A stretch of 64,000 nucleotides of DNA from Acidobacteriota bacterium (GTDB taxonomy: Bacteria > Acidobacteriota > Terriglobia > Acidiferrales > UBA7541), in the NCBI GenBank assembly GCA_013289665.1, contig JABCZN010000006.1, positions 124,001 to 188,000 on the forward strand, in the 5' to 3' direction. The position numbers were made by a program, and so were the translations under genes. Positions 1 to 9,607 of the stretch are shown one piece after another; position 1 is the first letter of the stretch, and each line of letters opens with the position of its first letter. Below the pieces are notes generated by a model, which was not told the origin of the DNA, made no database searches, and saw nothing but the letters and a program-made list of their open reading frames with translations.

Positions 1-1396
1 CTTCGATGGCGTCGGACGCGATGATGTTGTCGACATCCTTGCCCCGCAGTTCCTTCTGGGAGTAATCGAACATCCGCTCGAACGCCGGATTGCAGAACAC
101 CACGCGGTTCTGCTCGTCCTTGGTCACGATACCCAGCGGGCTGTTGGCTATAAGCGCATCCAGATACATGTTGCGTTCCAGAAGTTGCTGCTCGGCGCGC
201 TTCATTGCCGTGATATCAAAAGCCGTGGCCAGAATGGCGGGTTTCCCTTCGAAATTCGTGCGCGCGCCGGAAAAGTCAAGCCAGCGGATTTCTCCGGATT
301 TCGTCCGGATCTTGAACTGGTAGCGAGGGTCGGGATTTTCACCGCGGAGCCGCGCGCTGGATCGTTGTTCGCCCATGGCGCGAAATTCCGGATCCACGAG
401 TTCCCACGGGTTCATGGAAAACAGCTCATCCCGTGAATAGCCGCTCAGGTTTTCCGCATAGCGATTCACATAGACCAGCCGCTCGCCCTGCACAATCCAG
501 ATGGCGCAGGGAGCAGTCTCGGCAACCAGGCGGAACTTCGCCTCGCTCTCTCGCAACGCAAGTTCCACGCGGTGGCGCTCGTCAATTTCTTGCTGGAGCT
601 CGACATTGTTTACGGCCAATCCCAGGCGGCGCCGCTCGCTGAGTTCCAGGTTCCGCTCCATTGACTGGGAATGTTCGACCAGCAGCAGAATCATTCCCAG
701 GCAGATGCCGCAGATGTGCACCAGATCCAGGAAAAAAAGGGGCGATCCGAGCAGAGTCTCCACATAGTCGATCGGGTTGGGGGTGACCTCCGTACCGTTG
801 CCGTAATACTTGCGGAGGATGCCTATAAAATCGATGGTGTAGGAAACCTGGTCGATCGCGTAAAACAGGCAAAATGCACCGGACATCAGCGCCGCCCAGG
901 ATCCCTTTCTGCGCCACTGCCCGAAAAACACCACGCAACAGTAGGCGAGCGCCGCCATCATGGTCAGTGTTCTTGGCAGATTGCGCGCAGCGAAGCTCAC
1001 GTCACGATGGGAACGCAGGTCGTAACCAACCCAGAAGGCCATGGCCGACAGCGCCAGGGTGATCCACAGTCCGGCCCTGAACATCTTTTGCAGCGAGCGC
1101 TCCGGGACGCGCCAACTGAGGCCCCCCAACGCCAGCAGCAACGACTGCAGCATTCCAAAAACGAGGACGGCCACGAGCAAGCTGATTTTCAGGGGCGTCC
1201 AGTTGGGGCCGACCCTGACCGACTCAATAGCCGCGGCCAGAAAAAGAGCGGAACATGTCCACGCCCAGGCCCACCAGCGAAAGAACTCCACTCTTCTCAG
1301 GCGCTGGTAAAGAGCCCAAAGCAGGACGGCGAGGAAAATTGTGATCAGCAGTTGAACATGGACCGAGTGGAAAGAGGGATGCGGGCTGCTGTTCAT
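1..1396 (-). CDS. Membrane PAS-domain sensor protein, 3' end outside window
   Basis: The reading frame starts at the ATG at 1396 and runs off the left edge, giving 465 residues without a stop. The first ~225 residues are a run of hydrophobic helices (about seven) that look like an integral-membrane sensor domain. A short linker holds ELQQEIDERHRVE, a typical coiled connector to PAS. Two PAS domains follow: one at about 265-390, ending in the PAC-like stretch IRWLDFSGARTNFEGKPAIL, and a second starting near 405 (NSPLGIVTKDEQNRVVFCN). PAS domains bind small ligands or cofactors and pass a signal to an output domain. The output domain (histidine kinase, GGDEF or other) lies outside the window and cannot be named. 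Confidence 0.85.
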   Translation of the reverse strand, partial: MNSSPHPSFHSVHVQLLITIFLAVLLWALYQRLRRVEFFRWWAWAWTCSALFLAAAIESVRVGPNWTPLKISLLVAVLVFGMLQSLLLALGGLSWRVPERSLQKMFRAGLWITLALSAMAFWVGYDLRSHRDVSFAARNLPRTLTMMAALAYCCVVFFGQWRRKGSWAALMSGAFCLFYAIDQVSYTIDFIGILRKYYGNGTEVTPNPIDYVETLLGSPLFFLDLVHICGICLGMILLLVEHSQSMERNLELSERRRLGLAVNNVELQQEIDERHRVELALRESEAKFRLVAETAPCAIWIVQGERLVYVNRYAENLSGYSRDELFSMNPWELVDPEFRAMGEQRSSARLRGENPDPRYQFKIRTKSGEIRWLDFSGARTNFEGKPAILATAFDITAMKRAEQQLLERNMYLDALIANSPLGIVTKDEQNRVVFCNPAFERMFDYSQKELRGKDVDNIIASDAIE

Positions 1397-1476
1397 CGGT
1401 AAAAGCTCAAGCGAATGAATTTACTTCAATGAAATCTCTGGTTTTTGAAAATTGGACTTGCGAAAGTGTACCGCAA

Positions 1477-2754
1477 TCAAGCGGCTTTTGCATGCGGCAG
1501 GGTTCGCAGCCAGGGCCACGTCAGGGCCAGCGCCATCAGTAGCGCCAGGATCGGATCGCACGGATGCCGGAGCCGCAACGAAACTTGGGTCAGGTAATAA
1601 ACCAGTGGAAACGCGAACGGAAAGGCGGCAACAGGCAGCAGGAACCACCTGCGGACCAAGAAGAGAAAAGCAAGGCCTGAGGCCGCGCCGATGACGGCCA
1701 CCGCATTCCACAAAAAGATGAATCGCGCCAGATTGGAATCGGCCCGCAGAAAGTCCTGCCAGGGCGTCGGAGTTCCCATCCAGATCGCCACTGCGCGCCG
1801 CGTGGCTAGTTCGATAGCCAGTGCGGGATGTGTGCGGATGAATTCCTTCGCGGCCCGGCCTTTTTCTTCCAGAAAAGCGGTCTCACCCAGTTGGGAATAC
1901 CGATGCACTTCTTCATAACGCGTGATGCGATTCAACTGCCGGGAGTGCTGGTCGTAAATCGGATTGTTCCCCATCCAAAGTTCAAACGGAAAATCCGAGC
2001 GAATTGGAATGAAGCGGTGGAATTCGACGGCATTGCGGATGGTCCACGGAAGACAGACAAGAGCTGCCATGCAAACGACCAACGCGAGCTGACCAAGCCG
2101 CGCGGGATTTGTGGAGTTCGATTGGAAATAAATCCAGAGAAGTAGAAATGGAAACACGGCTCCAAGCGCCGGATTTACCATCAGGCAGAACCCCCACAGC
2201 AATCCGTACAAAATGAAATTCCGCCGGCTGGGATCGTCGGTCAGCCGAAAAGTAGTCCAAAGAAGTGTGACTGCCAGGAGTGCGGATAGCGAGGAATCCC
2301 AAATCCATTCGAACGGTATGAGGATTCCGCTGGGAAAGACTGCCCAAAGCCAGCCGGCCGCAGCGGCAGTGGCGCGATTTCCTATCCGCTGCGCTGCATA
2401 AAAAAGTGGCAGGCAAACAAACGCCGAGCATATGCAGTTGAAGAAAGCTGCGGCATAAAAGGAAGCGGCCGTAAAGCTGCCGAACACCTTGAAGAGGATC
2501 GCAAGAAAAAAAGGATAAACCGGCGCCAGCCAGGCCGTGGGCCCCGTCGGCTGGTGAAATACGCAGCAGAATCCTCGGCCTTCGCTCAGCGCTGCGGCCA
2601 CGCTGCCAACTTCATTTTGAAATGGAACGGTGGCCAGTGCTTCGGGCGGAATTTGATGCGCTTCATAAAAGAGGAAGCTCACCCGCAGAAGCAGTGCGAC
2701 GCAGAAGATCAGCCATGGCGAAGAAAGTAGCGACTGGAATCGGGAATTCACCAA
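1477..2754 (-). CDS. Dolichyl-phosphate-mannose mannosyltransferase-like membrane glycosyltransferase (GT39/GT83 type)
   Basis: A 425-residue polytopic membrane protein with about nine to ten hydrophobic segments. The N-terminal part has the layout of the PMT/ArnT superfamily, in which a polyprenyl-phosphate-linked sugar is transferred to a protein or lipid on the outer face of the inner membrane. A first TM helix is followed by a periplasmic loop with acidic residues (FQNEVGSVAAALSEGRGF) and then the motif APVYPFFLAILFKVFG, typical of this superfamily. The start is uncertain: a TTG at 2754 and a GTG at 2751 are both possible and neither has a strong ribosome binding site. It lies 42 bases after the GH57 gene on the same strand, so the two may be cotranscribed. 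The acceptor cannot be inferred. Confidence 0.75.
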   Translation of the reverse strand: MVNSRFQSLLSSPWLIFCVALLLRVSFLFYEAHQIPPEALATVPFQNEVGSVAAALSEGRGFCCVFHQPTGPTAWLAPVYPFFLAILFKVFGSFTAASFYAAAFFNCICSAFVCLPLFYAAQRIGNRATAAAAGWLWAVFPSGILIPFEWIWDSSLSALLAVTLLWTTFRLTDDPSRRNFILYGLLWGFCLMVNPALGAVFPFLLLWIYFQSNSTNPARLGQLALVVCMAALVCLPWTIRNAVEFHRFIPIRSDFPFELWMGNNPIYDQHSRQLNRITRYEEVHRYSQLGETAFLEEKGRAAKEFIRTHPALAIELATRRAVAIWMGTPTPWQDFLRADSNLARFIFLWNAVAVIGAASGLAFLFLVRRWFLLPVAAFPFAFPLVYYLTQVSLRLRHPCDPILALLMALALTWPWLRTLPHAKAA

Positions 2755-2796
2755 AAAGAGGATAACCCCGGGAAGTCACGCCGCCCAAGTGAAAGA

Positions 2797-4947
2797 CTAG
2801 AGCGACTCCACGCGCCAGAGCAGCCGCGCCGAAAACGACGTGTGCTGAACGAAATCCGGGCGCCAAACCGCCAGGATCTGCGAACCCTGATAAACGCGCT
2901 CGAATCCTCCCTCGGATTCCGACACCGTTTCAATCGGCGCGACCCAGAATTCCTGCGATCCTGGTGCGTGCAGCGTGACACGAATCTTCTGCCAGCCGTC
3001 CTCCAGCCGAAGCAGCGGCGCCGGCAAAGCACCGGAAAAGCGCAGGTTTTGCGGGCCGGATGGCGTCTGGAAAAAACGGTCCGCATCCGCAGGCGCCAGA
3101 AGATTGATCACCGATTCCAGTCCCATAGCGAGAGGACGCGATAACGGCGCGGAAAGCGTAATCGAGATATCGCAGCTGACTTCGCATCCTTGCGGCGTCG
3201 GGCCAAACAGAAAGAGCTTCGTGACCGACAATCGCGGAGGCTGGCCGCCATCCGCGGCATAGTCCGGAAGCTCGCAGGAAAACTGCATGTCCGCGTAGTT
3301 CGCAGAGGAGGCATTCAAGAGGTAGGGGCCGGAGGCCGCCGCGGCAACCTCTTTCAGCCCAAGTTCCTCGTAATCCGCCTGCGTCTCTGACGCATCGAAC
3401 AGGAACAATCGGAAAGCATGGCGCGGGTAGCGATCGTATCGCAGGAACCTCTCGAGATTCGGCTCCTTCACCAGCACCTGATCGTGGATGGAAACCGCGC
3501 CGTCGGTCGATGGTTTTGCATTTGCGGCTTCCCGGAGTCTCGTGTGGTACGCCTCGGGACGCCGGAGTATGGAATTGATCAGCGTCGCGCTCGCGGGTCG
3601 AAAATCAAAAAACGTCAGTGTGGCCCCATCGGAAAGTTTCAGCAGTGCCTGAAATTCGGGTGCGCTGAAAAGTATTTCCGCGGCGCCGTCGGCGTCGTAG
3701 TCCACCAGCTCAACCCGCGGCATCAAGCCGCCGGGAGTGAGCTGGTCCGCCAGCGCCTCCGCGCGGATTAAATTGCGCCAAATTTCCGTGCGCAGGTGCG
3801 GCGCGTAAATTCCGCCAAAAACGCCGTGCCAGTAAGCGTCATTGCCCTGCCCGCGCAGCACCCGGTCCCGGGCTTCTTGATTTTGCGCGGCGTATTCGGC
3901 GCTGGTGCGGCGAGTCGGAATCGAAGCCACTGCAGCGGACGCGCGGAGCATTTTCTTGTGCAGCAGGTTGGACTCCGGATACTTGCGGAAGAATCCGCGC
4001 CAGGAGCCGCCCCGCAGAAAAGCCAGCACGTCCGGGCGCGACGCGAATTCCTTTTCCAGGGCAAAGAATCGTTGCCGCGTGTTTGTCGGCAGCACCCACT
4101 CCATCATCTCCGCGTAGGAAGCGGCCGGCAGATCGGCGCGGCCCAGCGGCAGATGGCTGGCCATGAATTCCCCGGGCGTCACGGTCTTCAACCACGAAGA
4201 ATTCTCCTCAAGCGCGGAAAGAAATTCCTCCAGCCAGCCATCGGTGTAGCAATGCTTGAAAGTTCCGGGCCAGCAGCCAAATTTTTCCATGTCGTCGCCA
4301 AACGCGGCAACGCCGCCCTGGTGCACCTGTACGGCCTTCAGAAGATATGCAATCGTCTCCGCGGGCTTGCGGAACGGTATCAGGTAACGCAAATCCTTCA
4401 ACCCGGAAAACAGCCAGACCGACTTGCCGCGATCCTCGGCGATATACGCTCCAAACAGCTCCTCCGCTTCGAACCCGGCGGCGATGAATGGCAGATCGTC
4501 CACCAGCGTATACGCCACATTCGCTTCCGCCAGCGTGCCCGGAAGCTGCGGCTCCCACACGCGCTCCGCCAGCCACGCTCCCGTGGGGCGTTTGCCAAAT
4601 TGCTGCTCGATGTAGCTTGCCAGGCGGTTAAGTTGCTCCACCTGATCCACGGTCGGAATCGAAATCAGGATGGGCTCGTAGAATCCCCCACCGATAAGTT
4701 CCACCCGGCCGGCAGCCACCAGTTTTCGCAAGCGATCGAAATACGCAGGATGATTTTTCTCGATCCACAAAAGCAGGGGCCCGGAATAGTGCAGCGCCAG
4801 CCGCACCCCCGGATGCTTTTCGATCATGGCCAGAAAGGGATCGTAGGACGTGCGATAGCATTCTTCAAATATGTGCTGAAAATTCCCAGCGGGCTGGTGG
4901 GCGTGCACAATCAGCAGGAGATGAAATGGAGGGCGAGGCTCGGGCAT
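2797..4947 (-). CDS. Glycoside hydrolase family 57 protein (alpha-amylase / 4-alpha-glucanotransferase type)
   Basis: The protein has 716 residues from the ATG at 4947, chosen because the sequence then begins MPEPRPPFHLLLIVHAHQP, matching the family's first conserved strand (HxHQP). The other GH57 signatures are present: ELIGGGFYEPIL near 83-94; WLAERVWEP at 125-133 with E128 as expected nucleophile; and FGDDMEKFGCWPGT near 216-229, where Asp 218/219 corresponds to the acid/base. The C-terminal half matches the layout of the beta-rich DUF1925/DUF1926 domains of bacterial amylases and 4-alpha-glucanotransferases. Family members cleave or transfer alpha-1,4-glucan through a retaining mechanism. 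No signal peptide is seen, so a cytoplasmic role in glycogen or maltodextrin metabolism is likely. The exact specificity is not resolvable. Confidence 0.88.
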   Translation of the reverse strand: MPEPRPPFHLLLIVHAHQPAGNFQHIFEECYRTSYDPFLAMIEKHPGVRLALHYSGPLLLWIEKNHPAYFDRLRKLVAAGRVELIGGGFYEPILISIPTVDQVEQLNRLASYIEQQFGKRPTGAWLAERVWEPQLPGTLAEANVAYTLVDDLPFIAAGFEAEELFGAYIAEDRGKSVWLFSGLKDLRYLIPFRKPAETIAYLLKAVQVHQGGVAAFGDDMEKFGCWPGTFKHCYTDGWLEEFLSALEENSSWLKTVTPGEFMASHLPLGRADLPAASYAEMMEWVLPTNTRQRFFALEKEFASRPDVLAFLRGGSWRGFFRKYPESNLLHKKMLRASAAVASIPTRRTSAEYAAQNQEARDRVLRGQGNDAYWHGVFGGIYAPHLRTEIWRNLIRAEALADQLTPGGLMPRVELVDYDADGAAEILFSAPEFQALLKLSDGATLTFFDFRPASATLINSILRRPEAYHTRLREAANAKPSTDGAVSIHDQVLVKEPNLERFLRYDRYPRHAFRLFLFDASETQADYEELGLKEVAAAASGPYLLNASSANYADMQFSCELPDYAADGGQPPRLSVTKLFLFGPTPQGCEVSCDISITLSAPLSRPLAMGLESVINLLAPADADRFFQTPSGPQNLRFSGALPAPLLRLEDGWQKIRVTLHAPGSQEFWVAPIETVSESEGGFERVYQGSQILAVWRPDFVQHTSFSARLLWRVESL

Positions 4948-5020
4948 CGGGTTCACATTCCATGATACCGCGAGACACCACAAACGTTGAACCGAAGAGC
5001 AAGTATGAGCGATTGAACTT

Positions 5021-6766
5021 TTACTGCCTGGAGGCGCTGTGACCTTTAACCCAGTCCACGATCAGCGCCAGCGCCTCTGGTGAAAATGTCTCTTCGATAG
5101 CGGCGTATTCGGCCGGAGTTCCCGTGTAGGCGTGCTGAAACAGGTGATTCAGATCCGGCATCTCGCGAGTCTCGGCCTGAGTGTTCATTGAATCGTGGAA
5201 TGCTTTCTCGACCAGCGGCAAATTGACCTTCGAAGAAACCTGCAGGTCTTTCTGTCCATACAGGGCCAGCACCGGACAGCCGACCGCCTTCAGATCTGGC
5301 AATGGGTCGTAGTCCAGGAAGAACCGAAACCAGGGAGACGCCAGCATCCGCAACTGCGTCTCCAGCGTCGCCGGAGGCAGCGCCGCGTCCAGCCCTGACT
5401 CCTTGACCAGCGCGACCAGTTTTTCGGCAAGGGTGCCAGGATCTTTTTCTTTTCGAACCAGGGCGTAGGCGGCCTGATCAAATGCGAGGCTTGGCTCGAG
5501 TTGCTCATCACTCAACCCGCCGGCCCGGCCAATCAGATCAGACTGATTCAGCAGCGTTTGCTCACCGGTGGTTCCCGGTGCAGCCAACAGGACCAGCCAG
5601 TTCACCGCTTTCGACTGCCCGGCAAGATGCGGCGCAATGATGGCGCCTTCGCTGTGGCCGATCAACCCAATGCCGGCCACTTTAATTTCTTTGCGCGTTT
5701 TCAGAAATGCCAGCGCTGCATGGGCGTCCGCGGCCAGATCCATCGTCGTTGCGGTGTCTGGACTGCCGGTGGATTTGCCCACGCCGCGCTTGTCGTAACG
5801 CAGGACGGCGATTCCCTTGCGGGTGAGCGCGTCGGCTATCAGAAGAAACGGCCGGTGGTTGGCCAGAGACTCGTCGCGATCCTGCGGCCCTGATCCGGCG
5901 ATGAGCAGCGCCGCGGGAAACGGGCCTTCGCCCTTTGGCAGCGTCAGAGTTCCTGAGAGCACAATTCCTTCCGCTCCTCCGCTGAACGCCACTTCCTCTT
6001 CGGTGTAGGGAAACGGCCTGATGGGCGTCTGCGGACGGCGCAATTCCAAAGTCTGGTCAGAGCGCTTGAAGTCCAGCGGCAAATTGTCGGCGCTGGTTTG
6101 CGACCATTTGCCGGTGATCGCATTCCTGGTTGCGTTCAAGGCGCCTTCGTAAACGCCGGCCACGGATGGAATTTCAAAATGAAAGATCGGATCCTTCAAT
6201 GTCACGTGGTTGGCTGGCAGCCCGGTCACGCCTTGGTCCAGACTGTCGAGCGCGGCGATCAGCGCGCCCTCGGTATCGTGGGAAATATGCAGTTGGAATC
6301 GCAGCCGCATCCCATGCGTTTCGACGGCGCCTTGCCACAGGCCCTCCACGGGAAAAATCGCGTCCCCGGGCTTTCGCGCTACGGCGCCTGTTTCTCGCCG
6401 AAATTTCAAGGGAAGCGAAGCGCTGCCCTGCGACCAGTTGCCGTCAATAATCTCGTGGTCCGGGGAAACTTTGCCCTCGAACCGTGCGCCGACCGAAGTG
6501 AGCTCCAATTTCAAATTGAAATTGACAAACGAAACCGAACTCGCTTCGATGGCGAACACGCCTTGCTCCAGGCTGTCCAGCGTCGCGCGCAGCGACCCGT
6601 TCGCTGCCTTGGAAAGATGCAGAAGCAGGTGAAGCTGCGCCTCGCCCGCCTGCAATGTGCCGGAATAGGTGCCCTGTGGAACGCCGGATAATTGCGCGGC
6701 TGCTCCGCCTGCCGACGGAAGCAGAAACATCAACAACGTCGAAAAGTTCATTAAGAGTCGGCGCAA
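5021..6766 (-). CDS. Secreted alpha/beta-hydrolase fold protein
   Basis: 581 residues with an N-terminal signal peptide (LLMNFSTLLMFLLPSAGGAAA). The first ~235 residues form two similar ~110-residue modules: QAGEAQLHLLLHLSKAANGS and HGMRLRFQLHISHDTEGA each precede a segment with LDSLDQGV or LDSLEQGV. This is an internal duplication. The C-terminal half is an alpha/beta hydrolase with GSGPQDRDE (oxyanion region), RYDKRGVGKS, the nucleophile elbow GHSEG and a late His in DLNHLF. Acidobacterial and Bacteroidetes homologues of this layout are annotated as serine esterases or peptidase-like hydrolases. The start is a TTG at 6766 preceded by AAGGGG at a 5-base spacing; the ATG at 6751 is an alternative. 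Substrate unknown. Confidence 0.8.
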   Translation of the reverse strand: MRRLLMNFSTLLMFLLPSAGGAAAQLSGVPQGTYSGTLQAGEAQLHLLLHLSKAANGSLRATLDSLEQGVFAIEASSVSFVNFNLKLELTSVGARFEGKVSPDHEIIDGNWSQGSASLPLKFRRETGAVARKPGDAIFPVEGLWQGAVETHGMRLRFQLHISHDTEGALIAALDSLDQGVTGLPANHVTLKDPIFHFEIPSVAGVYEGALNATRNAITGKWSQTSADNLPLDFKRSDQTLELRRPQTPIRPFPYTEEEVAFSGGAEGIVLSGTLTLPKGEGPFPAALLIAGSGPQDRDESLANHRPFLLIADALTRKGIAVLRYDKRGVGKSTGSPDTATTMDLAADAHAALAFLKTRKEIKVAGIGLIGHSEGAIIAPHLAGQSKAVNWLVLLAAPGTTGEQTLLNQSDLIGRAGGLSDEQLEPSLAFDQAAYALVRKEKDPGTLAEKLVALVKESGLDAALPPATLETQLRMLASPWFRFFLDYDPLPDLKAVGCPVLALYGQKDLQVSSKVNLPLVEKAFHDSMNTQAETREMPDLNHLFQHAYTGTPAEYAAIEETFSPEALALIVDWVKGHSASRQ

Positions 6767-6861
6767 GGATTCCCCTTAAATAGCCCCAGGCATTGCATCG
6801 GATTGGATGTGAGCCGCGATCAAAAGGCCGCCTGCATGCCCAATTCTCTTGATGGCCGGGC

Positions 6862-6889
6862 AAAAAAAGAACCCCGGATTCCGGGGTTC
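6862..6889 (-). terminator. Rho-independent terminator after the ferredoxin gene
   Basis: A perfect 9-bp inverted repeat (GAACCCCGG / CCGGGGTTC, 3-base loop) lies at 6869-6889. On the minus strand it is followed by a run of seven T (A-run 6862-6868 on the plus strand). It sits about 40 bases beyond the ferredoxin stop codon and is oriented to end that transcript. Confidence 0.9.
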
Positions 6890-6927
6890 CGCAAACCAGA
6901 AAATTGCCCAGTTTCGCCTAGCTTCGT

Positions 6928-7191
6928 TTACTTCTTGGCATACCAGTCGGCATTCATCGCCGTGAACTGCTGCCACTTCTCCGGAAGATCTTCCAGCGCG
7001 AAAATCGCGGTCACCGGGCATACCGGGACGCAAGCGCCGCAATCAATGCATTCCACGGGATTGATATACAGCATCGTTTCGCCCTGGTGGGTCGGCTCGT
7101 CCTTGCGCGGGTGGATGCAGTCCACCGGACACACATCAACACACGCCGTGTCTTTGGTGTTGATGCAAGGTTCGGCAATCACATAAGCCAT
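6928..7191 (-). CDS. fdxA: 7Fe-type ferredoxin
   Basis: An 87-residue small electron carrier. The cysteine layout of the FdxA (3Fe-4S/4Fe-4S) group is visible: C9, C17 and C21 in [16 protein letters not shown], then C48, C51, C54 and C58 in [12 protein letters not shown]. The acidic, aromatic tail [18 protein letters not shown] is also typical. Family members shuttle low-potential electrons in the cytoplasm; the partner enzymes are not apparent here. AAGGAGAG lies just before the ATG at 7191. The gene stands alone and ends in its own terminator, so it is probably a single-gene transcript. Confidence 0.93.
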   Translation of the reverse strand: MAYVIAEPCINTKDTACVDVCPVDCIHPRKDEPTHQGETMLYINPVECIDCGACVPVCPVTAIFALEDLPEKWQQFTAMNADWYAKK

Positions 7192-7367
7192 CTAAACTCT
7201 CCTTTGCTTCAGGTAGCGGGCCGGGGTTAGCTTACGAAACGCAGCCGGCGACAGTCCAAATAAAGTTAGCGCTGCAGGGTAAATGCAGCATCAAATCCAT
7301 TCTACGCGGTACTCCCTGGATTCTCAACCAGCCAGGAAAGGCTAGAATGTGGGGGAGAGGAAACGAC

Positions 7368-7871
7368 ATGAAACTCAGATTGGGGCTGGCTGGATTGCTG
7401 GTGATCGCAGGTTTGGCGTTGGCCGTGGCAGAAACGCCCGCTCCTAAGGACCCGGAACTCCTCGACACCCAGGGCTACCAGAAACTTCTCCAGCAATACA
7501 AGGGTAAGCCCCTGCTGGTCACCTTCTGGGCCACCTGGTGCGAGCCTTGCCGCGACGAATATCCCATGTTGAATGAACTCGCCAAGCAGTACGCCCCGCA
7601 AGGCCTGAAAGTCGTGGGCGTCAGCCTCGACCAGGACGGCGACCTCATCCTTATGCGCCGGTTCCTGGCGCGCTACAAGCCAATCTTCCCGAACTATCGC
7701 AAGAAAAAGGGAGAAGAAGACGCATTTGTCCAGGCCGTCTTGCCTGGATGGAACGGCTCGATCCCCGCATCGGTTTTCTATGGCAAGGACGGCCAGCAAA
7801 TCGGCCATTTTGTCGGCGCCGGCGACCACGACACCTACGAGGCGGCCATCAAGATGCTGCTCTCTAAATAA
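7368..7871 (+). CDS. TlpA-family thiol-disulfide oxidoreductase
   Basis: 167 residues from the ATG at 7368, which follows a GGGGGAGAGG ribosome binding site; the in-frame start at 7347 lies upstream of that site and is rejected. A signal peptide or anchor covers residues 1-21 (LAGLLVIAGLALAVAE). The thioredoxin fold has its active site in TFWATWCEPCRDE (C58, C61), the cis-Pro region (GSIPASVFY) and the usual TlpA/ResA insertion. It should act in the periplasm as a reductant, for example in cytochrome c maturation, although no cyc genes are nearby. The UPF0173 hydrolase follows 23 bases downstream, so the two may share a transcript. Confidence 0.88.
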   Translation: MKLRLGLAGLLVIAGLALAVAETPAPKDPELLDTQGYQKLLQQYKGKPLLVTFWATWCEPCRDEYPMLNELAKQYAPQGLKVVGVSLDQDGDLILMRRFLARYKPIFPNYRKKKGEEDAFVQAVLPGWNGSIPASVFYGKDGQQIGHFVGAGDHDTYEAAIKMLLSK

Positions 7872-7894
7872 GTTTTCCCCGGGAAGGAGATCCG

Positions 7895-8611
7895 ATGCTT
7901 GATTTGAAGGGCAACAAAATCACTTATTTCGGGCACAGCACTTTCGGCCTGACCACGCCCGGCGGCCAGTATGCGATCATCGATCCCTTTATCATGTCCA
8001 ATCCGCGGTGCCCGGAAAATCTGAAAAAGTTAACCCGGCTGGACGCCATTTTCATCACCCACGGCCACACGGATCATATCGGCGACCTGCTTTTGATCGC
8101 CAAGCAATTCAAGCCCAAGATTGTCGCTACGTTCGAGACTTATCTTTGGATCGAGTCCAAGAAAACCGGAGCGCAATGCCTTCCGGGCAACAAAGGCGGG
8201 TCGCAAAAGGTCGGCGATTTCGAAATCACCATGACCAACGCCTTCCACTCCAACTCCATCGAGGATAATGGCGAGCGCATCTACGGCGGCGAAGCGGGCG
8301 GTTACATCGTCAAGCTTCCCGGTGGAGTGACTCTGTATCACGCGGGAGACACCGCGGTCTTCGGCGATATGAAGCTTATCGGCGAAATTTACAAACCCGA
8401 AATCGCAATGCTGCCGATCGGCGACGTCTTCACGATGGGCCCTCGGGAAGCAGCCGTTGCCATTCGCCTACTCGGCGTCACACATGCTATCCCGATGCAC
8501 TTCGCCACATTCCCGATGCTTACCGGCACGCCTGAAGCCTTCTGCGCCGAGGCGAAAGACATCGCTGGGTTGACTGTTCACGCGATGAAGCCCGGCGAAT
8601 CGTTGGGTTGA
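7895..8611 (+). CDS. UPF0173-family metal-dependent hydrolase (metallo-beta-lactamase fold)
   Basis: 238 residues. The metallo-beta-lactamase metal motif HxHxDH is present as THGHTDHIGD (H56, H58, D60, H61). Further ligands occur in NAFHSN, YHAGDTAVFGD and the late MHFATFP. The opening KITYFGHSTFGL is the signature of the UPF0173/YtkL family, cytoplasmic hydrolases with poorly defined substrates. GGAAGGAG precedes the ATG. Length and motif order are normal for the family. Confidence 0.9.
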   Translation: MLDLKGNKITYFGHSTFGLTTPGGQYAIIDPFIMSNPRCPENLKKLTRLDAIFITHGHTDHIGDLLLIAKQFKPKIVATFETYLWIESKKTGAQCLPGNKGGSQKVGDFEITMTNAFHSNSIEDNGERIYGGEAGGYIVKLPGGVTLYHAGDTAVFGDMKLIGEIYKPEIAMLPIGDVFTMGPREAAVAIRLLGVTHAIPMHFATFPMLTGTPEAFCAEAKDIAGLTVHAMKPGESLG

Positions 8612-8648
8612 AGGATTGAACAATGAGGAACCTCGCGCTCCTCCCTGG

Positions 8649-9560
8649 CTACGACCGCAGGAAGTTGCGCAAGAAGAACATCAGGTTCGCGGGGCGCTCC
8701 GCCAGCCGCCGCATTACATACGGGAACCAGTCGCGGCCGTACGGAATGTAAATGCGCAGGCGAAAGCCGTCGCGCACCAACTGGCGCTGCAGGTCCGTGC
8801 GGATCCCATACAGCATCTGGAACTCGAAATCGTCCTTGGAAATCTGCTTTTCCGCGGCCCAACGAATAGTCGCCGCGATCATTTTCGGATCGTGCGTCGC
8901 AATCCCGTGGTAAAAACCGCTGGGCAGCAGCATGCGCATCAGGCGAGTGTAGTTGCCATCCACATCGGCCTTGCGCGGGTAAGCCACCTCCATCGTCTCG
9001 CTGTACGCGCCCTTGCACAGGCGGATACGGCACCCTACAGAGAGCAGGTCGTTGACGTCGCTTTCGCTGCGGTAGAGATACGACTGAATCACCGTGCCGA
9101 CGGTGGGGGTTTGCGCGCGCACGCGTTTCACCAGGTCCACGGTGCGCTGCGTGTACGCGGAGCCTTCCATATCAATACGCAGAAAGCTGTCGTTCGCCGC
9201 CGCCCGTTCGGCAATCGAAAGCACCAGCCCTTCGCAAAATTCGGGGGAAATATCCAGGCCCAATTGTGTCAGTTTGCAGGAAACATTGGCATGCAGCCGT
9301 TCCTCGGCAATGCGGTCGAATATCTCCAGATACGCGTCGCGCGCTTTCTGGGCATCCTCAATGGTGCTGACATTTTCCCCCAGGTAGTCGAGGGTTGCGT
9401 GCATTCCGGCGTCGTTGCAGGCGCGCGCCACCTCGAGTGCCTCTTCAAGGGTTTCGCCAGCGACAAAACGGTGAGACATCCGGCGCGTCGTGGCGTTGGT
9501 GGTAACCCAGTGGGCAAAACTTTTGCTTTCGGAAAACTTCAGAAGGATCGAACGCAACAT
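8649..9560 (-). CDS. Proline dehydrogenase
   Basis: A 303-residue monofunctional PRODH, the usual length for bacterial single-domain enzymes. It oxidises L-proline to 1-pyrroline-5-carboxylate with FAD in the first step of proline catabolism. The (beta-alpha)8 barrel motifs are visible: LDYLGENV, VSCKLTQLG, LRIDMEGSAYTQ, QSYLYRS, RLCKGAYSE and the C-terminal substrate-binding LRIYIPYGRDWFPYVMRRLAERP, whose paired arginines bind proline carboxylate. No P5C dehydrogenase gene is next to it, so the second step must be encoded elsewhere. It is separated by about 50 bases from trxB on the same strand. Confidence 0.94.
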   Translation of the reverse strand: MLRSILLKFSESKSFAHWVTTNATTRRMSHRFVAGETLEEALEVARACNDAGMHATLDYLGENVSTIEDAQKARDAYLEIFDRIAEERLHANVSCKLTQLGLDISPEFCEGLVLSIAERAAANDSFLRIDMEGSAYTQRTVDLVKRVRAQTPTVGTVIQSYLYRSESDVNDLLSVGCRIRLCKGAYSETMEVAYPRKADVDGNYTRLMRMLLPSGFYHGIATHDPKMIAATIRWAAEKQISKDDFEFQMLYGIRTDLQRQLVRDGFRLRIYIPYGRDWFPYVMRRLAERPANLMFFLRNFLRS

Positions 9561-9607
9561 GGACCATTCGATTATGCCCGGAGTTGCGCCGGGAGGCCAG
9601 CCGCGCG

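Noticed and set aside
3796-4965. Long open plus-strand frame opposite the GH57 gene
   Set aside because: It is a GC-driven shadow with Arg-rich, motif-free sequence, while the minus frame shows complete GH57 motifs.
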